Shown one piece after another: positions 51,147 through 60,972 of a stretch of 64,000 nt of DNA. A program made the translations under genes and the position numbers. Source of the DNA: Nisaea sediminum. GTDB lineage: Bacteria > Pseudomonadota > Alphaproteobacteria > Thalassobaculales > Thalassobaculaceae. Under the pieces are notes generated by a model. It worked only from the letters and a program-made list of their open reading frames with translations, made no database searches and was not told where the DNA came from. The DNA is taken from assembly GCF_014904705.1 (NCBI RefSeq), contig NZ_JACZCQ010000003.1:310001-374000 (forward strand), given 5' to 3'. Numbering within the stretch: the first letter of the stretch is position 1; every line of letters starts with the position of its first letter.

Positions 51147-52310
51147 TCAGGTGACGACCGGAATGTCGCGCGGCGCGCGGCGTGTCAGCAACTCGGCGCC
51201 GCCGTCGCGGATCACGATGTTCTCCTCATGCACCATCATCAGCCCCGGCGCGTATTCGAGACCCGGCTCGAGCGTCAGCACCATGCCCGGGACGAGTTCC
51301 GTCCGGTCGCTCGCTGTGATCGACGGCCATTCGGTCAGCACCGTACCGAGCCCGTGGCCGATGCGGCCGACATTGCCCGCCCCCGCGCCGTCTGCGGAGA
51401 GCACGCCCGCCATGGCATTGAAAAGGTCGGCGCAGGTCGCGCCCGGCCGCGCTGCTTCGAGCCCCGCCTCCGTCGCCGCGAAGACCGTGCGATAGGCGCG
51501 CGCCACCGCGTCCGACGGCACGCCGATGGCGTAATTGCGGTCGAAATCGCAGAAATAGCCGTCATAGAGCGTGCCGGTATCGAGGATCAGCACGTCGCCG
51601 TCCTGCACCTCCCGTTCCGAAGGCGGCGAGATGATGTCGCCGTAGCCATCTGGCCCGGCGCCGCCGACGAGATAGGAGACATCGTCCGCGCCGGCCTCGA
51701 GGCAGGCGATCTTGAAGCGGCGGAAGATCTCCCGTTCGCTCATACCCGGCGCGAGCCAGCCGGACCAGTCCTCGAAGACGCCCGAGACGATCTCGCAAGC
51801 TGTCCCGATCTTGGCGATCTCGGCCTCGGACTTCACGATCCGGAGCGCCCGGACGATGCCCGCATCATCGCGGAACGTTGCTCCGCCAAGCAGGCCGCGC
51901 AGCCTGTCATATTCCGCGAGCGGCAGGCGGAGATGGGTCTCCGGGCCGGACGGGATGCCGATCCGCGGCGCCTCGCCAGCGAGCTCCCGCACCGTCTCCG
52001 CGAGGAGCGACAGCCCCTCGTCCGCCGGATTGGGCGAGGCCCAGGTGCGAATATCCTCGATCCAGGTCCGCTCCATCGCCGGCGCACCGATGCCTGGAAT
52101 GACCGCGACCGGCTTCCCCTCGGCAGGCACGAGCAGGAACCAGGGTCGCGTCGGGCTCTGCCAGAACTGGGTCAGGAAGCCGCTGAAATAGCGCACGTCC
52201 GGCTCGGTCGTGAGCAGCAGAAGGTCGAGCCCGGCCGCCGCCATCTGCCGCTGCGCGCGCTCCAGCCGCGCCCCGAACTCGGCGGCGGGGAAACCGCGCT
52301 GCGCGCTCAC
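51147..52310 (-). CDS. M24 family metallohydrolase (Xaa-Pro peptidase-like)
   Basis: 387 residues with the creatinase N-terminal domain and the pita-bread C-terminal domain. Metal ligands: ILDTGTLYDGYFCDFDRNY (two Asp) near 248-260, GHGLGTVLTEW (His) near 314, LTLEPGL (Glu) near 340, and MVHEENIVI (Glu) near 355. Members cut Xaa-Pro bonds or hydrolyse small compounds such as creatine or ectoine. The GTG start (VSAQRGF) overlaps the stop of the upstream ammonia-lyase gene by 4 nt (GTGA), so the two are translationally coupled. Confidence 0.85.
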   Translation of the reverse strand: MSAQRGFPAAEFGARLERAQRQMAAAGLDLLLLTTEPDVRYFSGFLTQFWQSPTRPWFLLVPAEGKPVAVIPGIGAPAMERTWIEDIRTWASPNPADEGLSLLAETVRELAGEAPRIGIPSGPETHLRLPLAEYDRLRGLLGGATFRDDAGIVRALRIVKSEAEIAKIGTACEIVSGVFEDWSGWLAPGMSEREIFRRFKIACLEAGADDVSYLVGGAGPDGYGDIISPPSEREVQDGDVLILDTGTLYDGYFCDFDRNYAIGVPSDAVARAYRTVFAATEAGLEAARPGATCADLFNAMAGVLSADGAGAGNVGRIGHGLGTVLTEWPSITASDRTELVPGMVLTLEPGLEYAPGLMMVHEENIVIRDGGAELLTRRAPRDIPVVT

Positions 52311-53515
52311 GCGGCGAGATCGCCGACGATGGATTTGTAGATCTCGGGATCGGTCGCGCCCTCGCTGCCGATCAGCAGCACGCGGCTCTCGGGGCCGAGC
52401 CCGATCCGCTCCTTCAGCTCCGGGTGCGCCGCCACCGCCATCAGGCCGAGCAAGCCGGCGACGCCGGACTCGCCGGCGGTGACCTTCGCCCCGGCTTCGC
52501 CGGACGCGAGCAGGCGCATGGCCGGGCCGACGCCCTCCTCGCCGACTGTGACATAGTCGGAGCAGCCGCCGGACAGGATCGGCCAGGCGACGAGCGACAT
52601 TTCCCCGCAGGAGAGGCCGGCCATAAGGGTTTCCTCGTGGATCGGCACGATCGCCGGCTTGTCCTGCCGCGCGCTCTCGATGGCGCATGCCGCAAGATCC
52701 GGCTCGACGATCACCGTGCGCGGCGCGGCGGCGCCGAGACGCTGCCAGAAGCGCGCGACCATCGCGGCGGCGAAGCCGCCGACACCGGCCTGCACGAACA
52801 TGTGGGTCGGCGCGGCGTCCGTCTGCGCCAGCACCTCGCTCGCGATCACCGTGTAACCCGCCATCACGTCGCGCGGGATGTCCATGTAGCCCGGATAGGA
52901 AGCGTCGGAGACGACGAACCAGCCGTTCGCCTTGGCCTCCCGCTCGCAATGCTTCAGCGATTCATCGTAATCGCCCGCGATCCGGCGAACCTCGGCGCCG
53001 AAGCCCTCCATCGCCGCTTTCCGACCCTCGCTGACCTCGGCATGGATGAAGATGACACAGCGGCAGCCCGCCATCTGGGCGCCCCAGGAAACCGAGCGAC
53101 CGTGATTGCCGTCGGTGGCGCAGGTGACGGTGAGATCCGTCAGCGCGCCGGCATATTTTCCGGAGCGGATGTCCGCCAGCGCGGCGTCGCCGTGGCCCTG
53201 TTCCACCAGCCATTTCCGCGCCAGCAGCATGACCGCGTAAGCCCCGCCCAACGCCTTGAAGCTGCCGAGCCCGAAGCGCGGCCCCTCGTCCTTGTAGATC
53301 ACGGAACCGACGCCGAGATGCGCGGCGAGCCCGTCGAGTTCGACCAACGGCGTTGCGGCATAGCCCGGCCAGGAAGAGATTTCGGCGAGCGCCGCCTCCG
53401 CCATCGCCGTCGGAAAGCCGGCTTCCAGCGCCGATGGCCAGACGCCCCCAAGGGTCGCGTGCGATGCGTGCTGGCGCAGCAGCTCCGGCGCCGTCAGTTC
53501 CCGTTCGATCTTCAC
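52307..53515 (-). CDS. Diaminopropionate ammonia-lyase-like PLP enzyme
   Basis: 402 residues, fold-type II PLP enzyme. The Schiff-base Lys is in GLGSFKALGGAYAV near residue 87; CATDGNHGRSVSWGAQMAG near 131 is the phosphate/nucleobase-type asparagine loop; and VQAGVGGFAAAMVARFW near 236 binds the cofactor phosphate. Length and pattern match diaminopropionate ammonia-lyases more than threonine dehydratase. Likely action: removing ammonia from a diamino or hydroxy amino acid. GTG start with a weak ribosome site. It is coupled to the M24 hydrolase gene. Confidence 0.82.
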   Translation of the reverse strand: MKIERELTAPELLRQHASHATLGGVWPSALEAGFPTAMAEAALAEISSWPGYAATPLVELDGLAAHLGVGSVIYKDEGPRFGLGSFKALGGAYAVMLLARKWLVEQGHGDAALADIRSGKYAGALTDLTVTCATDGNHGRSVSWGAQMAGCRCVIFIHAEVSEGRKAAMEGFGAEVRRIAGDYDESLKHCEREAKANGWFVVSDASYPGYMDIPRDVMAGYTVIASEVLAQTDAAPTHMFVQAGVGGFAAAMVARFWQRLGAAAPRTVIVEPDLAACAIESARQDKPAIVPIHEETLMAGLSCGEMSLVAWPILSGGCSDYVTVGEEGVGPAMRLLASGEAGAKVTAGESGVAGLLGLMAVAAHPELKERIGLGPESRVLLIGSEGATDPEIYKSIVGDLAA

Positions 53516-53556
53516 CTTGGCCGCCCCCTCGTACCCAAATCCGAGGTTAAGGCCCT

Positions 53557-53582
53557 ACTCCACCGTCACACTCTTCGCAAGG
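53557..53582. repeat. glmS 3'-end repeat, distal copy (candidate att site)
   Basis: 26 bases matching 56507-56532 with one mismatch (position 53570). Read on the minus strand it encodes LAKSVTVE followed by a TAG, the same last eight residues as GlmS. The intact glmS end is 2.95 kb away. It marks the far border of the inserted segment. Confidence 0.85.
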
Positions 53583-53612
53583 ATTGCCGCCGAACCGCTC
53601 TTCGGCCTCGGA

Positions 53613-55019
53613 TCAGGCGACCGCGGCCGTTTCCTCCGGATATCCCCTGGGAGAAGCACCAACCTGGAAGCGGGAATCGAAGCTGACACGATTCCGGACG
53701 AGGTTACGTTCCGTATAGGTCCTGTGGATCGAAGTCTTGTCGAACACCAGAATATCGCCAGGCTCGAAAGTCGGTCTGACCATGAAAGGCGCGAAGTATT
53801 CGACGGCATCTTCAAGAGGAACCGGGTTGATGTATTGCCCCCGCTCTCTGACAAAATGGATCGGGTGATTGACGCGGACGGGCAGAACCTCAAGCCCCGG
53901 GGCGATCCCCGGCCCGCACTCGACGAACGGCATCCAGATCGTGAACCAGTCTGCATTGTCCGCGTAGACGGGGTAGTCCTGATGCAGCGAGGTCGGCTTG
54001 GGATCCGACGGCTCATGCCACTGAAGCAGCCATTGACCATGTTTGTGGGGCTTCCATCCCTTTCCGCCCCACCGGCCGAGCGCTTGCAGAACATGTTTAC
54101 CGATGGACTCGCCGTTTAGAATTTCCAGAAGACGCGCCTGGACCGACTCAGACGCTTTTTTGAAGCCGACCGAACTCCTGTGCTCTTCCGCCATGTACTT
54201 GCGGAGCCATGGCTCGAGATCGGTTATCAGACTGTCAAAACCGGTCTGGGAGAGGGCCCCCCGCAAGACCGTGCCGCCAAACGTCTTGTAAGCGTGGCGC
54301 GCAGCGTCCTCCGCGTCGGCGGGGACGTCGATATCGCCGGCGCGATCATCGACCTGGAGTTCCAGATCCGCGACCCGCCTGTCTCCCCGTGCTCTCGCCA
54401 TCTGCCAGAGGCGAAAGCGCGCCGCCACGTGGCCGGGGTCGAGTTCGAGGGCCGTTTCGTATTCCCCGACGGCGGACCGAAGGTCGCCGAACTGCTGTTC
54501 GTACATCCCCGCGACATAGTGAGCCTCGGCAGATTGAGGGCGAATCCGCTTGCATGCCTCGACGGCTGCCTTCAGGTCTCCTGCACGGACATATTCCACA
54601 GGCGTGTCCAGCCAGACGCCAGCGACATTCATCCATGCATCGAAGTCATTCTCGTCCAGCTTGGTGAGAATGGACATGACCGTCACGGCATTCGCCGCGA
54701 GGTCGGGATTGGTCCAGAGACCGCTGTAGCCTATCAACGTGTGACCCAGCGCATATACGTCCCCGCGGGTCAGATAAGGTGACTGGATCATCGTCGCGAA
54801 AAGCGTGAGCGCCGGCTCCATGCGGTCCGTATGGAGCAGGTGATGGCCGATCGCACGCACCGCACGCGCGGAGGCATCCGACAACCCGCCGGAAACCGCC
54901 GCGCCGACCGTCGTCAGCACCGTCTGGTCGTCCAGAGTGTCGATGCAGGCGAGCAGCTCTGCCGCGCCCCCCTCGGCGAAGCTGGTGATCAAATCCTGAA
55001 TTCGGTTCATGCCGTTCAT
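53613..55019 (-). CDS. TPR-containing 2-oxoglutarate/Fe(II) dioxygenase (PhyH-like)
   Basis: 468 residues. The N-terminal half (about 1-260) is helical with a recognisable TPR unit, AEAHYVAGMYEQQFGDLRSAVGEYETALELDP near 158-189. The C-terminal half has the jelly-roll iron site HQDYP near 347 and the distal FDKTSIHRTY near 435 followed by Arg residues for 2-oxoglutarate, typical of phytanoyl-CoA-hydroxylase-like enzymes. It probably hydroxylates a small molecule or peptide. The start at 55019 overlaps the upstream methyltransferase stop by ATGA. Both genes lie in the glmS-end island. Confidence 0.78.
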   Translation of the reverse strand: MNGMNRIQDLITSFAEGGAAELLACIDTLDDQTVLTTVGAAVSGGLSDASARAVRAIGHHLLHTDRMEPALTLFATMIQSPYLTRGDVYALGHTLIGYSGLWTNPDLAANAVTVMSILTKLDENDFDAWMNVAGVWLDTPVEYVRAGDLKAAVEACKRIRPQSAEAHYVAGMYEQQFGDLRSAVGEYETALELDPGHVAARFRLWQMARARGDRRVADLELQVDDRAGDIDVPADAEDAARHAYKTFGGTVLRGALSQTGFDSLITDLEPWLRKYMAEEHRSSVGFKKASESVQARLLEILNGESIGKHVLQALGRWGGKGWKPHKHGQWLLQWHEPSDPKPTSLHQDYPVYADNADWFTIWMPFVECGPGIAPGLEVLPVRVNHPIHFVRERGQYINPVPLEDAVEYFAPFMVRPTFEPGDILVFDKTSIHRTYTERNLVRNRVSFDSRFQVGASPRGYPEETAAVA

Positions 55020-56419
55020 CCTGTTGCCGCGCTCTGATGCGCGCGCCACGCTCCCGAGAGGAAAAGTTCCGAATTCCGTCGATGCTCCGGCGCAAGTTGA
55101 GCACCGGCTGTTTCGACGGATCGCTTCAGATAGGAGAGGTAGAATTCCATCACCTGGTCGCGATGGACCCGCAATTTCACGGTCATGGTGCACAGATAGA
55201 GCAATATTTCGGCCAACAAGGGGGCAAGGTCCGGTCTGGACTGGAGGCATGCCTCCAGCAACGGCGCCGGGCCGGAATATCTCTGCAGAAGGTAGCAGGC
55301 CGAGAGCGCTCGGCGCATGGCGTCCTGCAGCCGGGCCTCCGCTCCGGCTTCCTGAGCCGTGCCGGCCGATGCTTCAACCGCATCGCCCACCGCCGCTACG
55401 ACGTCCGAAATCAGCGCATCGCTTCGTTCCAGGATCTCGATCCTGTCAAGCAGCAAGCCGAGATTGTCTGCATCCGACGCCTGCGCCCGGTCGATCCGCG
55501 CCTCGGCGACATCATGAAATCCGGCGGCACTCGCCGCCATCGCCACGGCCCAATCAATGGCCGGGCCCTCTTCCCCTGTATGCTCGCGGCTCAAGGCATC
55601 GAGCCCCGCCGCCAGGACCGGATCATCGGAAGCGGCTCCGTCCGGGACGAGTGCGCGAACGCATTCCGGCGAATGGGGCGGGAGCAGCGCCAGCGCAACA
55701 GACGCTTCTCGCTGAAGCGCATCGTCGCCGGTTTGCTCCGCCAGAGCCTTCAACGCTTCCCAGGATTTGAGGCGGTAGCAGTCGTTCTTCAGGATACGCC
55801 GGAAATCCTCGACCCGCCCTCGGCCGGCCTGAAGCGCCTGAAGAGCCTCCGCTTCAAACGCGTCGACGGTGAGAGAGGTCTTCTGCCATACGCCGTACCC
55901 GTTGTTGTAGGGCTGCGCATAGACCTCGAAGGACCCGAGCAGTTTCCTTCGGAAATCCCGATACCAGACCTGTTTGATGCCTTCGCCCGAGTCGAGGCGA
56001 ACGTCATGCCAGACCACCAGACCGCCCTCCCGCAACAGAGGGAGATACATTTCCGTGTCTTGTATGACACCGTCGACACTGTGATCGCCGTCGATCAGCA
56101 TGAAATCAAATTCGGGCGACACGGCGCGGACGGCTTCCAGCATTGCCGGATCGTGCGAATCACCGATCTGAAAGCTGATATTCTCGAGGGCACGGATCCG
56201 TGGGTCGACGAGTTCGTCCGTGATGTCGAGCGCGACCACGATGCCGTCAGGACCGACGATCCGGCTGAACAGCCCGGTTGTCCCGCCTTGAGCGACGCCG
56301 ATCTCGAGCACTCTCTTCGGCTGCAGCGCGATCAATTGCTCGATGAGCCAATGTATTTCCGACGTCGTTTGCCAGCTGACATCAAGAATGTCTTTGAACT
56401 CGGAGATATCGACCTGCAT
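55016..56419 (-). CDS. SAM methyltransferase with unidentified helical C-terminal half
   Basis: 467 residues. Residues 1-180 form a class I methyltransferase of the Methyltransf_24/cephalosporin-hydroxylase-like type: RVLEIGVAQGGTTGLFSRI near 36-54, then FDFMLIDGDHSVDGVIQDTEMYLPLL near 104. The remaining roughly 280 residues are helical and rich in Ala, Asp and Glu, without a match I recognise, perhaps repeat-like. The ATG at 56419 is used; a GTG three codons earlier is possible. Probably acts on the same substrate as the coupled dioxygenase. Confidence 0.75.
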   Translation of the reverse strand: MQVDISEFKDILDVSWQTTSEIHWLIEQLIALQPKRVLEIGVAQGGTTGLFSRIVGPDGIVVALDITDELVDPRIRALENISFQIGDSHDPAMLEAVRAVSPEFDFMLIDGDHSVDGVIQDTEMYLPLLREGGLVVWHDVRLDSGEGIKQVWYRDFRRKLLGSFEVYAQPYNNGYGVWQKTSLTVDAFEAEALQALQAGRGRVEDFRRILKNDCYRLKSWEALKALAEQTGDDALQREASVALALLPPHSPECVRALVPDGAASDDPVLAAGLDALSREHTGEEGPAIDWAVAMAASAAGFHDVAEARIDRAQASDADNLGLLLDRIEILERSDALISDVVAAVGDAVEASAGTAQEAGAEARLQDAMRRALSACYLLQRYSGPAPLLEACLQSRPDLAPLLAEILLYLCTMTVKLRVHRDQVMEFYLSYLKRSVETAGAQLAPEHRRNSELFLSGAWRAHQSAATG

Positions 56420-56504
56420 TGGCACCACAAATTCTGGTTACAAATCCAAGGCGACCGTAGCACACGAGCAGGTAGTGTTCCCGCACTAAAGTCCCGCCCT
56501 CACC

Positions 56505-58328
<1,824 letters not shown>

Positions 58329-58347
58329 GAGCGGGCGTCCCTTCTTC

Positions 58348-59706
58348 TCAGGTGTCTTTCTTCTTGGCGGCCTTGCGCGCCGCCCGCGTCTCGCGATAGC
58401 GCACGGCCGCGCCCGGCGCGACTTTGCGCGTGCCGCGCACCGCCACGATGTCGTTCGCGCCGACATCTTCGGTAACCGTGCTGCCGGCGCCGACCAGAGC
58501 CCCCTCGCCGATCCGGACCGGTGCCACGAGGGCCGTGTTGGAGCCGATGAAGGCACCGGCGCCGATCTCCGTCAGGTGCTTCTCGAAACCGTCATAGTTG
58601 CAGGTGATGGTGCCGGCGCCGATGTTGGCGCCCGCGCCGACCTCGGCGTCGCCGACATAGCTCAGGTGATTGGCCTTCGCGCCGTCGCCGAAATGCGCGT
58701 TCTTCACCTCGACGAAATTGCCGACATGCACGCGCTCACCAAGTTCTGCACCGGGCCGGAGCCGTGCATAGGGCCCGATGCGCGAACCGATCCCCACCGT
58801 CGCGCCTTCCAGATGCGAGAAGCTCTTGATCTCGACCTTGGGGCCGATCTTCACGCCGGGACCGAAAACGCAGTGCGGCTGCACCACGCTGTCCTGGCCG
58901 ATCACCGTGTCGAAGCTGAGGAAGACGGTCTCCGGCGCGACCAGCGTCACGCCCTCGTCCATCACCCGGCGGCGCAGACGGTCCTGCATCTTCGCCTCGG
59001 CGGCGGCGAGCCCGGCACGGGAATCGACGCCCATCGTGTCGACCGGATCGATCCAGACGACGCCTGCCTTGCGGCCTTCCTCATGCACGAAATCGAGCAG
59101 GTCGAAGAGGTAGAACTCGCCCTGCGCATTATGCGGCTCCAGCCGGTCGAGCCAGTCGAAGAGCCGGCTGCCGTCGACCGCGAGCGCGCCGCCGTTGCAG
59201 AGCTTGATATCGACCTCGTCGCCCTTCAGATCCGGCGCCTCGATGATCTTTTTGAGGTTCCCCGCCTCGTCCAGCACCAGCCGGGCGTAGCGGCCCGGAC
59301 TGTCGAGCTCGAAGCCGAGAATGACGAACGCCGCGCCGTCCGGGCCCTCCGTCATCGCCACCATCTGGCCGAGCGTTTCCGGCGTCAGCAGCGGCGTGTC
59401 GCCGAACAGCACGAGCACGGTGCCGGTGAAACCTTCCAGCTCCGCCTTCGCCGCGCGCACCGCGTCGCCTGTGCCGCGCGGCGGATGCTGGATCGCCGTC
59501 GGGATCGGCGCGATGCTGGCCGCGACCGCGTCCTGCCCGGGCGAGAGCACGACGACCCGGCGCGCCGGCTGCAGCGGTTCCGTCGCCGCCAGCACATGAT
59601 GCAGCATCGGCCGCCCGGCGATAGTGTGCAGGACCTTCGGCAGGTCCGACTTCATCCTTGTGCCCTTGCCCGCGGCAAGGACGACGACGGCGACGGGATC
59701 GTTCAT
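58348..59706 (-). CDS. glmU: Bifunctional UDP-GlcNAc pyrophosphorylase/glucosamine-1-phosphate acetyltransferase
   Basis: 452 residues. The N-terminal uridyltransferase has VVLAAGKGTRMKSDLPKVLH near 8-27 and LFGDTPLLTPETL near 99; the C-terminal left-handed beta-helix shows hexapeptide repeats from about 250 onwards, including NLSYVGDAEVGAGANIGAGTITCNYDG-like sequence near 363. It supplies UDP-N-acetylglucosamine. Followed by glmS, the next enzyme's partner in amino-sugar synthesis. Confidence 0.96.
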   Translation of the reverse strand: MNDPVAVVVLAAGKGTRMKSDLPKVLHTIAGRPMLHHVLAATEPLQPARRVVVLSPGQDAVAASIAPIPTAIQHPPRGTGDAVRAAKAELEGFTGTVLVLFGDTPLLTPETLGQMVAMTEGPDGAAFVILGFELDSPGRYARLVLDEAGNLKKIIEAPDLKGDEVDIKLCNGGALAVDGSRLFDWLDRLEPHNAQGEFYLFDLLDFVHEEGRKAGVVWIDPVDTMGVDSRAGLAAAEAKMQDRLRRRVMDEGVTLVAPETVFLSFDTVIGQDSVVQPHCVFGPGVKIGPKVEIKSFSHLEGATVGIGSRIGPYARLRPGAELGERVHVGNFVEVKNAHFGDGAKANHLSYVGDAEVGAGANIGAGTITCNYDGFEKHLTEIGAGAFIGSNTALVAPVRIGEGALVGAGSTVTEDVGANDIVAVRGTRKVAPGAAVRYRETRAARKAAKKKDT

Positions 59707-59930
59707 GACTCAACTGCGCTGCGTGTGAAGAACAAGGGTTAAATCTGCATGCGAAAATGCCATAGCGCCCCCGGCCAAGACAGTCACGTTTTCTTACCTT
59801 TCACAACAACTTGCCGTCCGGGCGGGCGACGCTCCCTCATCTGGTATCCGCACCATGAAAATCGGGCACCGCGAAGGCGCGGCGCCATGCTATAGGCGAA
59901 GATCACCCGCAACCGCTCCGGCCGCGTCCC

Positions 59931-60602
59931 ATGTCCCGTAAACTCTCCGCCATCGTCTTCGATCTCGACGGCACCCTGATCGACTCGGTGCCCGACCTTC
60001 ACGCCGCCGGCAACATGCTGCTCGCCGAGCGCGGGCTCGACCCGATCGACCTCGCCACCGCGCGCTCCTTCGTCGGCGACGGCGGCCAGGTCTTCGTCCG
60101 GCGCGCGCTGGCCGAACGCGGCGTGACGCTCGAGCCGGAGGCCCTCACGGCGGCGACGGAACGTTTCATCGCGCTCTACGAGGCCCATGCGAGCGACCGC
60201 ACCCACCCCTATCCGGATGTACCGGAAACGCTGGAAGCGCTGAAGGCTGCCGGATACCGCCTCGGGATCTGCACCAACAAGCCCGAGCGCGCCACCCACA
60301 AGGTGCTCGCCCTGCTCGGTCTCGACCATCTCTTCGAAGCCATTGTCGGCGGCGACACGCTCCCGGTCAGGAAACCCGACCCGGCCCATCCGGCGGCGGT
60401 GCTGGAGCGGCTCGGCATTGCGCCCGAAGCGGCCTGCATGGTCGGCGACAACGAGCACGATTCCCATTCCGGCCGCGGCGCCGGCATGCCCTTCATCCTG
60501 ATGACCTACGGCTATGCCCGCACCCCGCTCGACGAGATCCCGGCGAGTGCCCGGCTCGACCGTTTCCGCGATTTGCCGGACGCCCTCGCATCACTTGCTT
60601 GA
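59931..60602 (+). CDS. gph: Phosphoglycolate phosphatase (HAD family)
   Basis: 223 residues. HAD motif I VFDLDGTLIDSVPDLHAAGN at 9-28, motif II ICTNKPERATHKVL near 111 with the Thr/Asn and Lys, motif III GDTLPVRKPDPAHP near 142, and motif IV MVGDNEHDSHSGRGAGMP near 168. It dephosphorylates 2-phosphoglycolate from DNA repair or photorespiration-like reactions. Divergent from glmU. Confidence 0.9.
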   Translation: MSRKLSAIVFDLDGTLIDSVPDLHAAGNMLLAERGLDPIDLATARSFVGDGGQVFVRRALAERGVTLEPEALTAATERFIALYEAHASDRTHPYPDVPETLEALKAAGYRLGICTNKPERATHKVLALLGLDHLFEAIVGGDTLPVRKPDPAHPAAVLERLGIAPEAACMVGDNEHDSHSGRGAGMPFILMTYGYARTPLDEIPASARLDRFRDLPDALASLA

Positions 60603-60645
60603 CAGGCGGGATCGGGCCCCTTAAGAGAGCCCTCCACCAAGCGAC

Positions 60646-60720
60646 GGGCGCGTAGCTCAGCGGGAGAGCACTGTCTTCACACGGCAGGGGTCGCTGGTTC
60701 AATCCCAGCCGCGCCCACCA
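60646..60720 (+). tRNA. tRNA-Val(CAC)
   Basis: 75 nt with CCA. Acceptor GGGCGCG / CGCGCCC, D-arm GCTC/GAGC, anticodon stem CTGTC/GGCAG round loop TTCACAC giving anticodon CAC, T-arm GCTGG-TTCAATC-CCAGC. It reads GTG valine codons. Its 3' end is the last GC-rich sequence before an AT-rich segment, a common place for island insertion. Confidence 0.95.
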
Positions 60721-60972
60721 TTGGTTCTTCACGCGTCATAGATCCGAAAGTCGAACCTGCCTCAATTGAACCAGTGGCAGACGCTTTTGCAATCAGAGTT
60801 CAATTTATCCGCCGGCACAGCCCTCGGATGACGCGATTATCCTGACGACGAAAAGCCGCAATTTTGCTATCCTCAATTGTCCCCTATGATTCGTAATTTG
60901 ATTGCAGAGTGTAGCAGCGGAACACTTAGAGACGCCTCAGTGAAATAAATTAAGAAAATACCGAGGATCAAA
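60721..60972. other. Region between tRNA-Val and the AT-rich gene
   Basis: 252 bases that shift from average to AT-rich composition. No ORF is supported. A candidate -10-like TATGAT is present upstream of the next gene, but no good -35 box; the ribosome site CGAGG lies 9 nt before the ATG at 60973. Confidence 0.4.

Noticed and set aside
52307-52949. Extended start for the M24 hydrolase, giving a 600-codon frame
   Set aside because: The extra part overlaps the ammonia-lyase gene and lacks conserved sequence; the GTGA overlap at 52307-52310 gives a normal-length protein.
60690-60780. Inverted 10-base match between the tRNA-Val T-arm (CTGGTTCAAT) and ATTGAACCAG downstream, as a possible att relic
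   Set aside because: It is inverted rather than direct and short; no copy of the tRNA 3' end was found beyond the AT-rich gene.
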